10,667 nt of DNA from Gemmatimonadales bacterium (GCA_004525055.1 SPDF01000033.1:1-10667); one strand, 5' to 3'. Shown: positions 1 to 9,165, numbered from the stretch's first letter. The notes: generated from the sequence alone by a model not told the origin. Translations and numbers: made by a program.

Positions 1-3000
1 CGCCGATCGGCGGTGTGCGACTCCACGGATGCGGTCACCCCCAGAAACGCCACGTGCCCCGAAAAGTCCGGATCGAAGGAGTTGCGAGCGAGGATGGCCG
101 CATGCTCTGCCACGAACTGTGTCTGTAGATGATGGGAGGTAGTCTCCCGGTGGATTCCGAGGGTCCACTCCGCGTAGGCGGTGAGGGTCAGGGTGCGCCG
201 GCGCTCGGAGCGGTTTGTCACCCGCAGCAGCGACAGTTTCACCGCGGCATCGGTCGGGAGCCCAAGCGTGAGCTCGGTTTCGATGCCCTGGTGATCGTGC
301 GCGAAGGTGGATTGACCCGGGCCATGACGCACCATCCAGCTTCCGGCGGCGGGGACCGGAGCCGGTGTCGCGCTCCACAGCTCCCCGCTCTCGTCGTCCT
401 TCAGGTAGATCACATCGCAGACGGGGTCGGTGACGGGGTCGTTGTGCCAGGGCGTCAGGCGGAAGAAATACGAGCTCTCGGCCCAGGTGCAGCCGGCGCC
501 CCGTTCGGTAACCAGGAACCCGCCATGCGGGTTGGCGATCACGTTCGACCAGGGCGCGGGTGGCACGTGGCCCTCGGCCACCCGGAGCACGTAGTCCCCC
601 GCCTCGTCCAGCCCGCCGAAGCCATTCTCGCCTGCCACCGGCTCTGCGTCGCTCGCCGGGATGGCCATCAGTCTCGGCGGACGGGGTCGCACCCGTAGTT
701 CTGCCGGCGCAGGACGCATCGTGTCGGGGGCTCCCGCCCGGCTTCGGGTGATAGCGCCCGGTACGATCCGGCTCAGGGGCCGGCCATCGCAGGGGATATG
801 TACCCGGGCAGTCGCCGAGAGCATGAGGTAGTCGTCGGGGTTGAAGGTGTCGCGCCGTCGAATGAATACCCCACCCGGCTGGTCGACCACTGTCGATCCG
901 CTCGCGGCAAACAGCTCCTCGGTGATCGACTGCCGGAGTTCCTGGAGGTAGTCGTGCGGGTGCGCGATGACCACCACCAAGTCGATCGACAGCCCATGCC
1001 GCCGCCAGTAACGATGGGCCGCAAAGAGCTCCCGTAAGGTCGGCAGGCCTTTGACCGCATCGATGACAGCCAGCAGGATCGGCCAATCGCCGGAAATACC
1101 GTGCGTCCACAACCGGGGTTGCGATCCGCGGTTCCGACGTAGCTCATCGGCCGGCGGGCCCAGCGCCTCGCGCGCGTACAACAGATGCCCAGCAATATCC
1201 TGGAAGACTGCCGCCTGGCCGCTGTCGATCCCAGCGTGACGGAGATCGATCTGCGTGACCATCCACGCCAGGTCGAGGGCGCGCCGGGCCGCGTGAGGCG
1301 CATGGTATCGATCCGCCAAGTCGAACGCGGCCTCCCGGGTCGCAGCGACCAGCGTGGTGAACGCAACAGACACCGACTTGCCGGCCCCCACGCGGACGCG
1401 CGTCCGCAGCGCGATGATCGGATCGAGCACCGCTCCGGTCGTGCCGGAAAGCGGGCCCGCCTGATCCATCGCGATGGGGTGGCGCGTGGTGCGCCCGCGC
1501 CCGACGAACCGGGCCCGGTCGGTCTCGCAGGTCACCGGACCGACCCGGTCGGCGCCGGCGTCGACGAGATGGACACACCACGGTGCCTGTTCGTCCGCCC
1601 GCCGCGGACGACGCCTGGCCGTGATGCTGGCACACCACTCGTGCCACTCGGTCTCGACGAAAAGATTGGCGAACGCGGGATGGGCGGCCGCCTGCTCCGC
1701 CGGGCCCATCACGACTTCGCCGTAGGTCGTGAGCTCGATCTCCCGGGCTTCGCTGCCATAGTTGGTCAGGGTGACGCGCCGGACCTCCGCGGCGTCGGCA
1801 GGCACGACCACGATCTCGGTGCGGGTCTCCACCTCACCATCCATCCGGTGCAGGGTGGCCCGGTCAGGGGCAAAATGCGCGTGGTAGGTGTCGGCCTCGG
1901 CGCCGGTCGGCTGGTACCCGACGGACCAGGTCCGGCCGGCGGTCACATCCCGCACATAGCAAAACTGGCCCGTGTCGTCCGCCGTCCCATCTGCGTGCCA
2001 GCGGGTGACAGCCAACGACTGGTATCGGCTGAATCCGCCGCCGGCGTGGGTCACCATCACGGTGTAGGGCAGATCGCCTAACAAGGCGACCCGTGGCTGC
2101 GGGCTTTCCGGGAGGTTCACGTGGCGGACGACTGTCGGTTCCTCGACCAGATCCCGGCTCGCCTCGTCTGACCGCTTGCCGGCGGCCTCCTGGACGACCA
2201 ATCGCCGCGGCACCCGTTCCTGCAGCAACAACTCCGCCGCCCGAACCATTGATTCGTTGTGAAACCGCGTCTGCCAAATGTCATGGTGCAGCAGGTTGGT
2301 CAGGGCAACGATCGTCATCCCGGCGTGGTGCGCCATGACTGTCTTGACCATGGCAAACCGTTCCCCGGGCATCGGCCGGGTGAAATCGATGGCGTCCCAG
2401 AACCCGTGTGGGCCCAACGCGTTGAGCGCCTCCAGCGCCGCAAGGTTGGCCAAAGCTGGAACGGGCATCAACATGGCCGACAGAGCGGACGCGTAGGGGG
2501 CGACGACCAGGTCCCGGCCGAGGTCCCGCTTGAGCGCCAGCTCAGGCACGCCGAAGGCGCGATACTGGTAGGTGAGATGCTGATCCCGCACGTTATATGC
2601 GCTCTCGCTGACGCCCCACGGCACGCCCCGTTCGTGGCCGTACGCGATCTGCGCGCGCACGGCGCCGCGGTCACTCTGGTCGAGGAGGGTGCCCGGGAAC
2701 GACTCCATCACGAGCAACGGCATCAGGTACTCGAACATGCTGCCGCTCCACGACACCATCATCGGGACGCCGTCGCGCCGGATCAGGCTGCGGCCCAGCC
2801 GGAACCAGGCCTCCACCGGCACGTCACCCTTGGCGATGGCCACGAACGCCGCCAGGCGTGCCTCAGAGGCGAGGAGATCGTAAGAGGAGGCGTCCAGCGT
2901 GTGCGACTCGGGGTGATACCCGATGGCAAAGAGCCGGGTGGGTGCATCGAACAAGAACCCGAATTCCATCGCCATCGTCAGTTGATAGGCCCGCTCCGCC

Positions 3001-6000
3001 AACTGATGGAGTCGCTCGCGCGGCACCGCCATTGCCGACTCGACGTCCGACGCGGGGCGCTCGGCCAACGCCAGGCATGCCTGCCGAAGGGCTAGGAAGT
3101 GGCCGGCAAGATTCCCGCTGTCCACCGTGGAGACGTATGCCGGCTCCAGCACGTGGAGATCGTCCAGCGAGTACCAGTTGTAGAAATGTCCGCGATAGCG
3201 GGGCAACCTGCCCAAGGTCTCAAAGGTCCGCTCGAGCCGGTGCGTCATCTCCTCGAGACTGAGCACGCCGAGGTCATGTGCACTGACGGTGGTCAGCAGT
3301 TGCAGGCCGATATTGGTCGGCGAGGTCCGCATCGCCACGACTTCGGTCGGGTCGAACTGCACATTATCCGGAGCCAACCAGTGCGTCTCCGCCGTCACAT
3401 ACCGATCGAAGAATTTCCAATGCTGTTCGGCATACCGTTGTGCGGTCCGCCGCATCGCCTCCGCGAGCCGGTCGCCGGTGGCCACGGGGCGGCCAAGCCC
3501 GGTGGCGATCAGCGGGGAGAGGAGCCAGAGGATCGTCATCGGCCAGACTGCGAACATCAGCGCCCACGGCACGGCACCCGATCCGCGCTGGATGGCGACA
3601 CCGGTGATCGTGAGAGCAATCAGCAGGCACGCCACGATGGCCGGTCGCATGGCCCGCCAATTCTCCGTGCCAGTGCCAGCCAGTCTCCGGGCCACCTGTG
3701 CGGCAGGTTGCCACTCGAGCAAGTGGCGCCGCGTGAAGAAGAGGCGGATCAGCGTGCGTCCGATGGCGTCCGCCGAAAGCCACGCCTGATGCGGCAGGAA
3801 CGTCAGGGCGAGGCCGACCTGCTTCGAGCCATTGACGGCGTCCCGCCCGATGGCAGCGTAGTAGGCGCGCCAGGACTTGTCTCCTGGCGGGCGTACCGCG
3901 GCCAGCAATAGCGACACGATCCAGGGTGCGGCGATCGCCCCCAGTCCAAGCAGGGTCCAGCGGATTGGCGACCCACCGAACACCGTCCAGCCCGCAAAGA
4001 TCAGCGCGAGCTGGGCGATTTCGACCGTGCTCCGACGCAGGTTGTCCAGGATCTTCCAGCGCGACACCATCGCCAGCCGATTCGGCTCCGGCCCGTCGGG
4101 GCCCGGGACACGGGGCGCCAGCCACGGCAGCAGCTGCCAGTCACCGCGAATCCAGCGATGCTTCCGCCGGGCATGGGCCACGTAACTGGATGGGTAGTCG
4201 TCGTAGACGATGATGCCGGTGGCGAGGCCGGCCCGGGCGTAGTTGCCCTCGATCAAGTCATGGGAGAGGAGTGTGTTCTCGGGGAACCGACCATGGGTCG
4301 CCTCGCGAAAAGCGTCGACGTCGTAGATCCCCTTTCCCGTGAAGCTCCCCTCCCCATAGAGGTCTTGATACACGTCGGAGACCGCGGTCGTATAGGGATC
4401 CACACCGGGCTGGCCGGAATGGATCGCGGCGAACCGCGACTGCTGGGCGCTCGGGAGCGCGACGCCGACGCGTGGCTGCAGGATGCCGTACCCCGCGACG
4501 ATTCGGCCCAGGTGCGGGTCGTACACGGCGCGGTTGAGCGGATGCGCAATGGTCCCGATCAGCGCCGCCGCGGCGCCCTGGGGCAAGTGCGTGTCGGCAT
4601 CGAGCGTGATGACATACCGCACGTCGCGCAGCGGCGCCAGGTCTCCGCTGACCATGTTGAACGGGGCCTGCGAGCCCGTGCGGAGAAACCGGTTGAATTC
4701 GGCCAGTTTGCCACGCTTTCGTTCCCATCCCATCCACACGCCCTGCTGGTCGTTCCACCGTCGAGGCCGATGCAAGAGGGAGAATTCCTCAATCCCACCC
4801 TCGGCGTAGCGCTCATTCAACGCCTGGATTCCTGCGACGGCCGCCGCGAGGATCCCTTCGTCCTCCGGCGTCACCTCCGTCGGGGCATCGGTGAAGTCGC
4901 TTAGGATGGCGAAATGCAGCGAGCCATCCCGGTTCGCGAGGTAGAGCACCTCGAGGTTTTCCAGCGCGCCGCGCACGTCCGCTTCGCTGCCGAAGAGTGT
5001 GGGTACCACCACGGCCGTCTGGTATTCCTGTGGCACTCCGATTTCGCGGAAGTCCAGGCTCGGGAGCACCCGGGGCGGGATGACGGCCGTGACCAGCTGA
5101 TTCGCTGCGCTGATCCCGATGTCCCACGCGGGGAGGAACGTGAAGATGACCATGAGCGGCAGGACCACGTGGAGTGCGTCCACACCCGCCAGCCAGAGCA
5201 CGGCCACGAGCGCCAGGGCGGTCAGCAGCCCCAGCCCACCCAACAGCACCAGGTCCGCGTACTTTCGCGTGGTGCGGAGCGCGCGTTCGGCGAAGGCCGG
5301 CACGCTTCCGGCGGCGCGTTCGAGGTCACCCAGCCCGTCGTCGATCAGGTAATAGCCTACGTGTCGCCGCCGAGCCGCCTCCGCATCGTCGACCGGAACG
5401 GCCGCGGCCAGTCCGACGGCGAGCTCGGCCACTCTCGGCTCCGGGATGCCGCTTCGCTTGGCGATCCGCTCGACCGCGTGACGATACTCGTCCCGGGTGC
5501 CAAAGGTCATCCGGCCATAGTGGCCGGACGGGTCGGTCCGCAGCACCGACTCCATTGCGCTCTGGCCCTCGACGAAGCGCCGCCAATCGCGGCGCCCGAT
5601 GGTCCGCAGACTGGTGATGCTGTTGGCCATGATCATCTGGGTGTGCGCCACCCGTTGGGTCGCGCGCGCCGTGGCGTCGTCGGGGCGCCATTGCTCGTCA
5701 TGCATCCAGCGTTCCAGCCACGCCAATGCGGAGGAGGCGCCGGCGGCGAGCCGGAGCTGTGCGAGAAAGTGGGAGACAAAGATCGGCGTCAGCTGTTGCC
5801 GGGTATCGACGACGTCTCGCAAGGCGTTGGCAAGCGCCGCGCCGCTCCGCTCCGATGCCTCCTGGATCCGCGCCGCCCACTGGTCGGCGGCGGCGATCTG
5901 ATCGAGCCGCTGAACCGTCCGCAGCGTCATGCGGCGCACGTTCTCGATCAACCCCAGGCGCAGCATCGCCGGGATGGCCCACAACTCGCCGATGGAGAGC

Positions 6001-6506
6001 GGCTCCACCTCCTGGTACGCCTGCACGAAGAGGTCGACGTTGTCGAGATCGATCCGCCCCTCTGAGTGGGAAATGAGGGCGATCGCGACTTCGTAGACGC
6101 GGGGGTAGCCGGTCAGGGGGCCGTTGGCCAGCTCGGGAAGCTCGCGATAGAAGCCACGCGGCAGGGCCTCGCGCACCTCCTGCATGTGTTCAAGGATGAC
6201 GTGATAGTTGTCGAGCAGCCACTCACCCGCGGGGTCGGGTTCGCCGCCATTGGCGGTGTCCCGGGCGATCCGCGAGTAGGCCGAGTCGATCAGCTTGCGG
6301 GTGCTGTCGAGCCGGGCAAGCAGCCGCGCACGGCGGCCCTTCTGAGGGGGAGACGCCACCGTCTGCCCTCGGGCGACCACGCGGGCCCGCTCAGCGAGAT
6401 GCTCTGCGCCGAGGAGATCTCCCTGGATCGGGCCGGTGAGTAGGTCTTCCGCCGTATCGGTGGGTCGTCGGAAGGCGCTCCGGAGGCGGCTCCGGATGGA
6501 GGGCAT
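1..6506 (-). CDS. ndvB: Cyclic beta-1,2-glucan synthase-like protein (GT84 / glycoamylase-like / GH94), 3' end outside window
   Basis: Inner-membrane enzyme of the NdvB/ChvB/Cgs family, which builds beta-1,2-glucan from UDP-glucose, cyclises it and trims its length; the product usually serves in the periplasm. 2168 residues are visible; family members run to about 2,800, so most of the C-terminal GH94 catalytic barrel is missing. Order seen: N-terminal region (1-415); membrane pair near 419-470; GT84 domain with SD at 536-537, DAD at 636-638, SHD at 748-750 and RKHRW at 781-785; membrane segments near 822-868 and 947-1002; glycoamylase-like domain about 1040-1480 with E1301 in SESAYN; first GH94 sandwich about 1480-1760 (GGFSRY, F1492); linker domain (WTHGISGDWP near 1800); second sandwich from about 1960 (HGGFLV, F1997). 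No stop interrupts the frame. The ATG at 6506 follows only a weak GGAA, but the N-terminus looks typical. Linear-glucan or other substrate specificity cannot be excluded. No NdvA/ChvA exporter is in the window. Confidence 0.92.
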   Translation of the reverse strand, partial: MPSIRSRLRSAFRRPTDTAEDLLTGPIQGDLLGAEHLAERARVVARGQTVASPPQKGRRARLLARLDSTRKLIDSAYSRIARDTANGGEPDPAGEWLLDNYHVILEHMQEVREALPRGFYRELPELANGPLTGYPRVYEVAIALISHSEGRIDLDNVDLFVQAYQEVEPLSIGELWAIPAMLRLGLIENVRRMTLRTVQRLDQIAAADQWAARIQEASERSGAALANALRDVVDTRQQLTPIFVSHFLAQLRLAAGASSALAWLERWMHDEQWRPDDATARATQRVAHTQMIMANSITSLRTIGRRDWRRFVEGQSAMESVLRTDPSGHYGRMTFGTRDEYRHAVERIAKRSGIPEPRVAELAVGLAAAVPVDDAEAARRRHVGYYLIDDGLGDLERAAGSVPAFAERALRTTRKYADLVLLGGLGLLTALALVAVLWLAGVDALHVVLPLMVIFTFLPAWDIGISAANQLVTAVIPPRVLPSLDFREIGVPQEYQTAVVVPTLFGSEADVRGALENLEVLYLANRDGSLHFAILSDFTDAPTEVTPEDEGILAAAVAGIQALNERYAEGGIEEFSLLHRPRRWNDQQGVWMGWERKRGKLAEFNRFLRTGSQAPFNMVSGDLAPLRDVRYVITLDADTHLPQGAAAALIGTIAHPLNRAVYDPHLGRIVAGYGILQPRVGVALPSAQQSRFAAIHSGQPGVDPYTTAVSDVYQDLYGEGSFTGKGIYDVDAFREATHGRFPENTLLSHDLIEGNYARAGLATGIIVYDDYPSSYVAHARRKHRWIRGDWQLLPWLAPRVPGPDGPEPNRLAMVSRWKILDNLRRSTVEIAQLALIFAGWTVFGGSPIRWTLLGLGAIAAPWIVSLLLAAVRPPGDKSWRAYYAAIGRDAVNGSKQVGLALTFLPHQAWLSADAIGRTLIRLFFTRRHLLEWQPAAQVARRLAGTGTENWRAMRPAIVACLLIALTITGVAIQRGSGAVPWALMFAVWPMTILWLLSPLIATGLGRPVATGDRLAEAMRRTAQRYAEQHWKFFDRYVTAETHWLAPDNVQFDPTEVVAMRTSPTNIGLQLLTTVSAHDLGVLSLEEMTHRLERTFETLGRLPRYRGHFYNWYSLDDLHVLEPAYVSTVDSGNLAGHFLALRQACLALAERPASDVESAMAVPRERLHQLAERAYQLTMAMEFGFLFDAPTRLFAIGYHPESHTLDASSYDLLASEARLAAFVAIAKGDVPVEAWFRLGRSLIRRDGVPMMVSWSGSMFEYLMPLLVMESFPGTLLDQSDRGAVRAQIAYGHERGVPWGVSESAYNVRDQHLTYQYRAFGVPELALKRDLGRDLVVAPYASALSAMLMPVPALANLAALEALNALGPHGFWDAIDFTRPMPGERFAMVKTVMAHHAGMTIVALTNLLHHDIWQTRFHNESMVRAAELLLQERVPRRLVVQEAAGKRSDEASRDLVEEPTVVRHVNLPESPQPRVALLGDLPYTVMVTHAGGGFSRYQSLAVTRWHADGTADDTGQFCYVRDVTAGRTWSVGYQPTGAEADTYHAHFAPDRATLHRMDGEVETRTEIVVVPADAAEVRRVTLTNYGSEAREIELTTYGEVVMGPAEQAAAHPAFANLFVETEWHEWCASITARRRPRRADEQAPWCVHLVDAGADRVGPVTCETDRARFVGRGRTTRHPIAMDQAGPLSGTTGAVLDPIIALRTRVRVGAGKSVSVAFTTLVAATREAAFDLADRYHAPHAARRALDLAWMVTQIDLRHAGIDSGQAAVFQDIAGHLLYAREALGPPADELRRNRGSQPRLWTHGISGDWPILLAVIDAVKGLPTLRELFAAHRYWRRHGLSIDLVVVIAHPHDYLQELRQSITEELFAASGSTVVDQPGGVFIRRRDTFNPDDYLMLSATARVHIPCDGRPLSRIVPGAITRSRAGAPDTMRPAPAELRVRPRPPRLMAIPASDAEPVAGENGFGGLDEAGDYVLRVAEGHVPPAPWSNVIANPHGGFLVTERGAGCTWAESSYFFRLTPWHNDPVTDPVCDVIYLKDDESGELWSATPAPVPAAGSWMVRHGPGQSTFAHDHQGIETELTLGLPTDAAVKLSLLRVTNRSERRRTLTLTAYAEWTLGIHRETTSHHLQTQFVAEHAAILARNSFDPDFSGHVAFLGVTASVESHTADR

Positions 6507-6635
6507 TATGGCGTTCCGGTCTGGGGGAGCGGAGGCGGAGTGCAAGCCGCTGTGGGAGGTGATGCCGTCATCGGATGAAAGATACCCAGATTGCCGAGCG
6601 GCGCGGCCCCGAAACGCCGACCCGCGGAGGCGTTC
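6507..6635 (-). other. Intergenic leader upstream of the glucan synthase gene
   Basis: 129 nt between the secreted DUF1579-like gene and the synthase ATG. It holds no supported gene. Just after the upstream stop there is a six-base inverted repeat, AACGCC/GGCGTT (6613-6618 and 6629-6634), with a 10-nt loop and followed on the minus strand by TTTC. This could be a weak terminator or only a GC-rich coincidence. Nothing in the stretch resembles a clear sigma-70 promoter, so whether the synthase has its own promoter or is read through from upstream is open. Confidence 0.4.
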
Positions 6636-7178
6636 TCACTCGGCTGGTACTGACTCCCGCCGGAACTGCTGATGGTTTCCCGGCTTCCAGGTGGCTCCTC
6701 CGTCCTCCGAGTATTCCATCTTTGACTCGAAGGCGTCTGTGGTCACGTTGTACCGCGTGAACCGGAGTTGACCCGTTCCACCATCCGCCGCCTTGAATTC
6801 GGGTGTCGTGCGGACCTCCCCTCCGAGGGGGCCGATCATCTCCCAGAGCCGCCCATCGGCCCCCACCGCCACCATCTCGATCACCTGCGCCGTCTCATTG
6901 ACGAAAAACAGGATGCCGGACGTCTGCTTCAGTTCCGGAATCTCGCTCTTTCCAGAGACGACCCGATCAGGCACCACCCAAGCGAATTCGTAGGTGCCAG
7001 TCACCGCCCGGGCGACGGAGCCGTCCTCCTTGAGAAACTCGGTCGTGACCGCCCATCGACCGACCGTGTTCCGCAGTTGTTGGACCGAGCGTTCCATCGG
7101 AGTGGACTCAGTGGACGCCTGGGCCGCAGCCATGGACACGGGGCCGAGGAGTACTGCAACGATGAGGAGGGCGCGCAT
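6636..7178 (-). CDS. Secreted DUF1579-like protein, 180 aa
   Basis: Function unknown. Residues 1-21 form a classic signal peptide: MRA, a hydrophobic run LLIVAVLLGPVSM, then AAAQA with likely cleavage before STES, so the mature protein should be in the periplasm or outside. The rest is soluble and beta-rich, with a tryptophan early (VGRWAVTTEF) and a closing SEDGGATW segment followed by HQQFRRE. That layout (early GxW, a central GTYEF strand, late MEYSEDGG) resembles DUF1579-type proteins and matches its upstream neighbour, which ends in MEMSEDGRSW and HR. A GGAG seven to eight bases before the ATG supports the start. It lies 91 nt after the neighbour's stop and 129 nt before the glucan synthase. 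Family assignment is my inference from this layout and is less certain than for the neighbour. Confidence 0.8.
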   Translation of the reverse strand: MRALLIVAVLLGPVSMAAAQASTESTPMERSVQQLRNTVGRWAVTTEFLKEDGSVARAVTGTYEFAWVVPDRVVSGKSEIPELKQTSGILFFVNETAQVIEMVAVGADGRLWEMIGPLGGEVRTTPEFKAADGGTGQLRFTRYNVTTDAFESKMEYSEDGGATWKPGNHQQFRRESVPAE

Positions 7179-7244
7179 CGAACGGTCTCCGGGTGAGGGG
7201 GGGGTAGGAGCGCAGCGACTGCACTCGACGGAGACGCCCAGCCG

Positions 7245-7271
7245 AGGTGCGGCGACACTGCGTCGCCACCT
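7245..7271 (-). other. Stem-loop overlapping the stop codon of the 154-aa DUF1579 gene
   Basis: An inverted repeat, AGGTGCGGCGAC (7245-7256) against GTCGCCACCT (7262-7271), forms a ten-pair stem with a two-base CG bulge and a five-base ACTGC loop. It covers the TAG stop codon (7272-7270). No T-run follows on the minus strand, so it is not a standard intrinsic terminator. It could stabilise the 3' end of the upstream message or dampen read-through into the secreted protein gene. Confidence 0.35.
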
Positions 7272-7734
7272 ACCTCACACGGTGGTACGCGCCGTCGAAC
7301 AACTTCTTCCAAGAGCGTCCGTCCTCCGACATCTCCATCGAGGACGCGATCTGGTTGGGCTGTGTGTAGTCTGAGCGCATCCGTACATGCATGGGCGGCC
7401 CGCCGTGGCCCAGGACCAGGACATCATCGATGAACGCTCCGGTGAAGTGCTCCGGGGGAGAGCCCATCGAGTCGATCCATGTCATGGCATAGAGTTCCGA
7501 CTTCGGATCAAAGGTGTAGATGCCGTGGCCAGTGAAGGTCACGGCATCACCCCGCATCTGCCGATAATCGATGACAAGCCCGAAGCCGCCGACCGCGATC
7601 CGGCTCTCGGTCCGGCCGACGGCCGTGCCGCCCTTCGGGTCCCAGGGCGACGGGTACATCGTCTCGGTTCCCTCCCACGTGCCGGCCATCAATTCAAACT
7701 TCTTGTGTCCGGTGGATGGTGTTGGCATGTGCAT
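7270..7734 (-). CDS. DUF1579 family protein, 154 aa
   Basis: DUF1579 proteins are small, beta-barrel-like and of unknown function. Seen here: the opening FELMAGTWEGTETMYPSPWD followed by GGTAVGRTESR is the family's typical N-terminal block, then GHGIYTFDPKSELYAMTW and a late MEMSEDGRSWKKLFDG close to the end. There is no signal peptide or membrane segment, so it should be cytoplasmic. The length is usual for the family. The start is fixed by a strong Shine-Dalgarno (GGAGGT, 7741-7746) six bases ahead of the ATG at 7734; a second ATG two codons later is less well placed. The gene begins 45 nt after the FAD oxidoreductase stop with no terminator in between, so the two are probably co-transcribed. 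That pairing suggests a shared physiological setting but does not show a function. Confidence 0.88.
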   Translation of the reverse strand: MHMPTPSTGHKKFELMAGTWEGTETMYPSPWDPKGGTAVGRTESRIAVGGFGLVIDYRQMRGDAVTFTGHGIYTFDPKSELYAMTWIDSMGSPPEHFTGAFIDDVLVLGHGGPPMHVRMRSDYTQPNQIASSMEMSEDGRSWKKLFDGAYHRVR

Positions 7735-7779
7735 GGGTGAACCTCCCTCAGTGATATGTGTCTCAGGTCCGACCCCTCC

Positions 7780-9165
7780 TCACGCCGGCTTGATGTTCTG
7801 GTTTGTCGCGAGGAGGTTGTCTGGATCGTACTTGCGCTTGAGCGCCGCGAGGCGCTTGTAGTTCGGGCCATAGGCGGCCTCGACCCGGTCGCCCTCGTCC
7901 GAGGTCATGAAGTTGACGTAGGCCCCACCCGTGGCGAACGGTGCCGATGCCGCGAAGAACGCACGGGCCCAGTCGATACACCTCTTGTCATCGGCCGCAT
8001 CGTCCCAGCGTCCGTGCACGTTCATCACGAATTGTGCGTCCCGGGCAGCGTAGGCGGTGGACTCAGCACTCGGCTTGGACGTAGCCCCACCGAGTCCCGC
8101 AAAGAAGATCTCGCACTGCGGCGACGGCAACGTGGAGATGGATGCGAGAACCGTGTCGAACAAGCCGTCCTCAAGTGTCGTGAAGTTGTGGGACTTCCAG
8201 TAGTTGCGCGCCCCTGGCGTCAGCAGCGGGTCAAATGCCTGCTGCCAGTTCACATAGGGCTGGACGCCGACAGACTCGCCGACCGGTGTGCCCCAGTGCC
8301 GCAGCGGCTCGACGAGCGCCTCCCCGTCCTTGGGGGCTCCCGCGTAGCACAGTGCGAGGATGACGACCTCAGTGCCGTGGACTGCTTCGGGGAGAAACGG
8401 CAACGGCGGCGCCTTACGGAGGACGACCCACACCGAGAGCTCGTCCGGCGCCTTGGCGGCGAACGCACGATACTGCTGCAACACCGACTTGGCCTCGGCG
8501 ATGGGATAGACGATCAAGCCGGTCAGAAGGTCAGGCCCGACCGGATGCAGCCGGAATTCAAAGCGGGTGACGATGCCGAAATTGCCGCCGCCACCCCGGA
8601 TGGCCCAGAAGAGGTCCGGATTGTCTGTGGCGCTGGCGCGCACGACCTCACCGGCCACAGTGACGACCTCGGCACTCTCGAGATTGTCGATTGTGAGTCC
8701 ATGCTTGCGGCTCAGCCAGCCGAAGCCACCACCGACAGTGAGCCCCGCAACGCCGGTCGTGGAGTTGATGCCCACTGGTGTCGCCAGGCCGTGGGGTTGG
8801 GTGGCGGCATCGAGGTCCCCCAGCGTGGCTCCCGCCTCAATCGTGACTCGCTGTGCACCCTTGTCCACCTTCGCGGTCTTCATCTGGGACAGATCAACGA
8901 CCAGGCCGCCATCGCAGAGAGCACTCCCGGCAATGTTGTGGCCACCGCTCCGCACAGCGAGCGAGAGCGTGTGGGTCCGGGCAAAGTTCACCGCCTGCAC
9001 CACATCCGGCGTCGAGAGGCACTGGACGATGAGTGCTGGACGCTTGTCGATCATCGCGTTCCAGATGGTCCGCGCGCCGTCGTAGTCCGCGTCGCCCGGC
9101 TGAATCACGGTGCCCGTGATACCATTCTTCAGTGCTTTGATCTGCTTGGCTTGGAACGCCGGCAT
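7780..9165 (-). CDS. FAD-dependent oxidoreductase, berberine-bridge / 6-hydroxynicotine oxidase type (PCMH plus BBE), 461 aa
   Basis: Flavoprotein oxidase of the vanillyl-alcohol oxidase superfamily; relatives oxidise sugars, alkaloids or polyketides with oxygen. The N-terminal FAD_binding_4 half (about residues 20-200) has VRSGGHNIAG, whose His76 is the expected 8-alpha-histidyl flavin anchor, then GVAGLTVGGGFGW and AIRGGGGNFGIVT. The C-terminal BBE motif is complete (YGPNYKRLAALKRKYDP then NQNI). Where bicovalent members carry a cysteine before the GGGFG loop, this protein has Thr-Thr (136-137), so a single covalent link is predicted. No signal peptide is seen, so it is likely cytoplasmic. 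I chose the ATG at 9165 because AGGGAGA (9171-9177) sits five bases ahead; a GTG at 9210 would add 15 residues but lacks a good ribosome site. The substrate cannot be told from sequence. Confidence 0.93.
   Translation of the reverse strand: MPAFQAKQIKALKNGITGTVIQPGDADYDGARTIWNAMIDKRPALIVQCLSTPDVVQAVNFARTHTLSLAVRSGGHNIAGSALCDGGLVVDLSQMKTAKVDKGAQRVTIEAGATLGDLDAATQPHGLATPVGINSTTGVAGLTVGGGFGWLSRKHGLTIDNLESAEVVTVAGEVVRASATDNPDLFWAIRGGGGNFGIVTRFEFRLHPVGPDLLTGLIVYPIAEAKSVLQQYRAFAAKAPDELSVWVVLRKAPPLPFLPEAVHGTEVVILALCYAGAPKDGEALVEPLRHWGTPVGESVGVQPYVNWQQAFDPLLTPGARNYWKSHNFTTLEDGLFDTVLASISTLPSPQCEIFFAGLGGATSKPSAESTAYAARDAQFVMNVHGRWDDAADDKRCIDWARAFFAASAPFATGGAYVNFMTSDEGDRVEAAYGPNYKRLAALKRKYDPDNLLATNQNIKPA

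Noticed and set aside
1185..3911. Run of plus-strand frames (1185-2081, 2259-3095, 3099-3911) looking like consecutive genes
   Set aside because: All lie opposite the continuous synthase frame, share the same low-information composition and show no protein family features.
3364..4125. 253-codon minus-strand frame inside the synthase gene
   Set aside because: It is out of frame with the synthase, whose own frame carries the membrane segments and domain motifs through this stretch.
4914..6065. 383-codon plus-strand open frame over the N-terminal part of the glucan synthase
   Set aside because: Opposite a conserved coding frame; composition typical of an antisense shadow; no recognisable motif or ribosome site.
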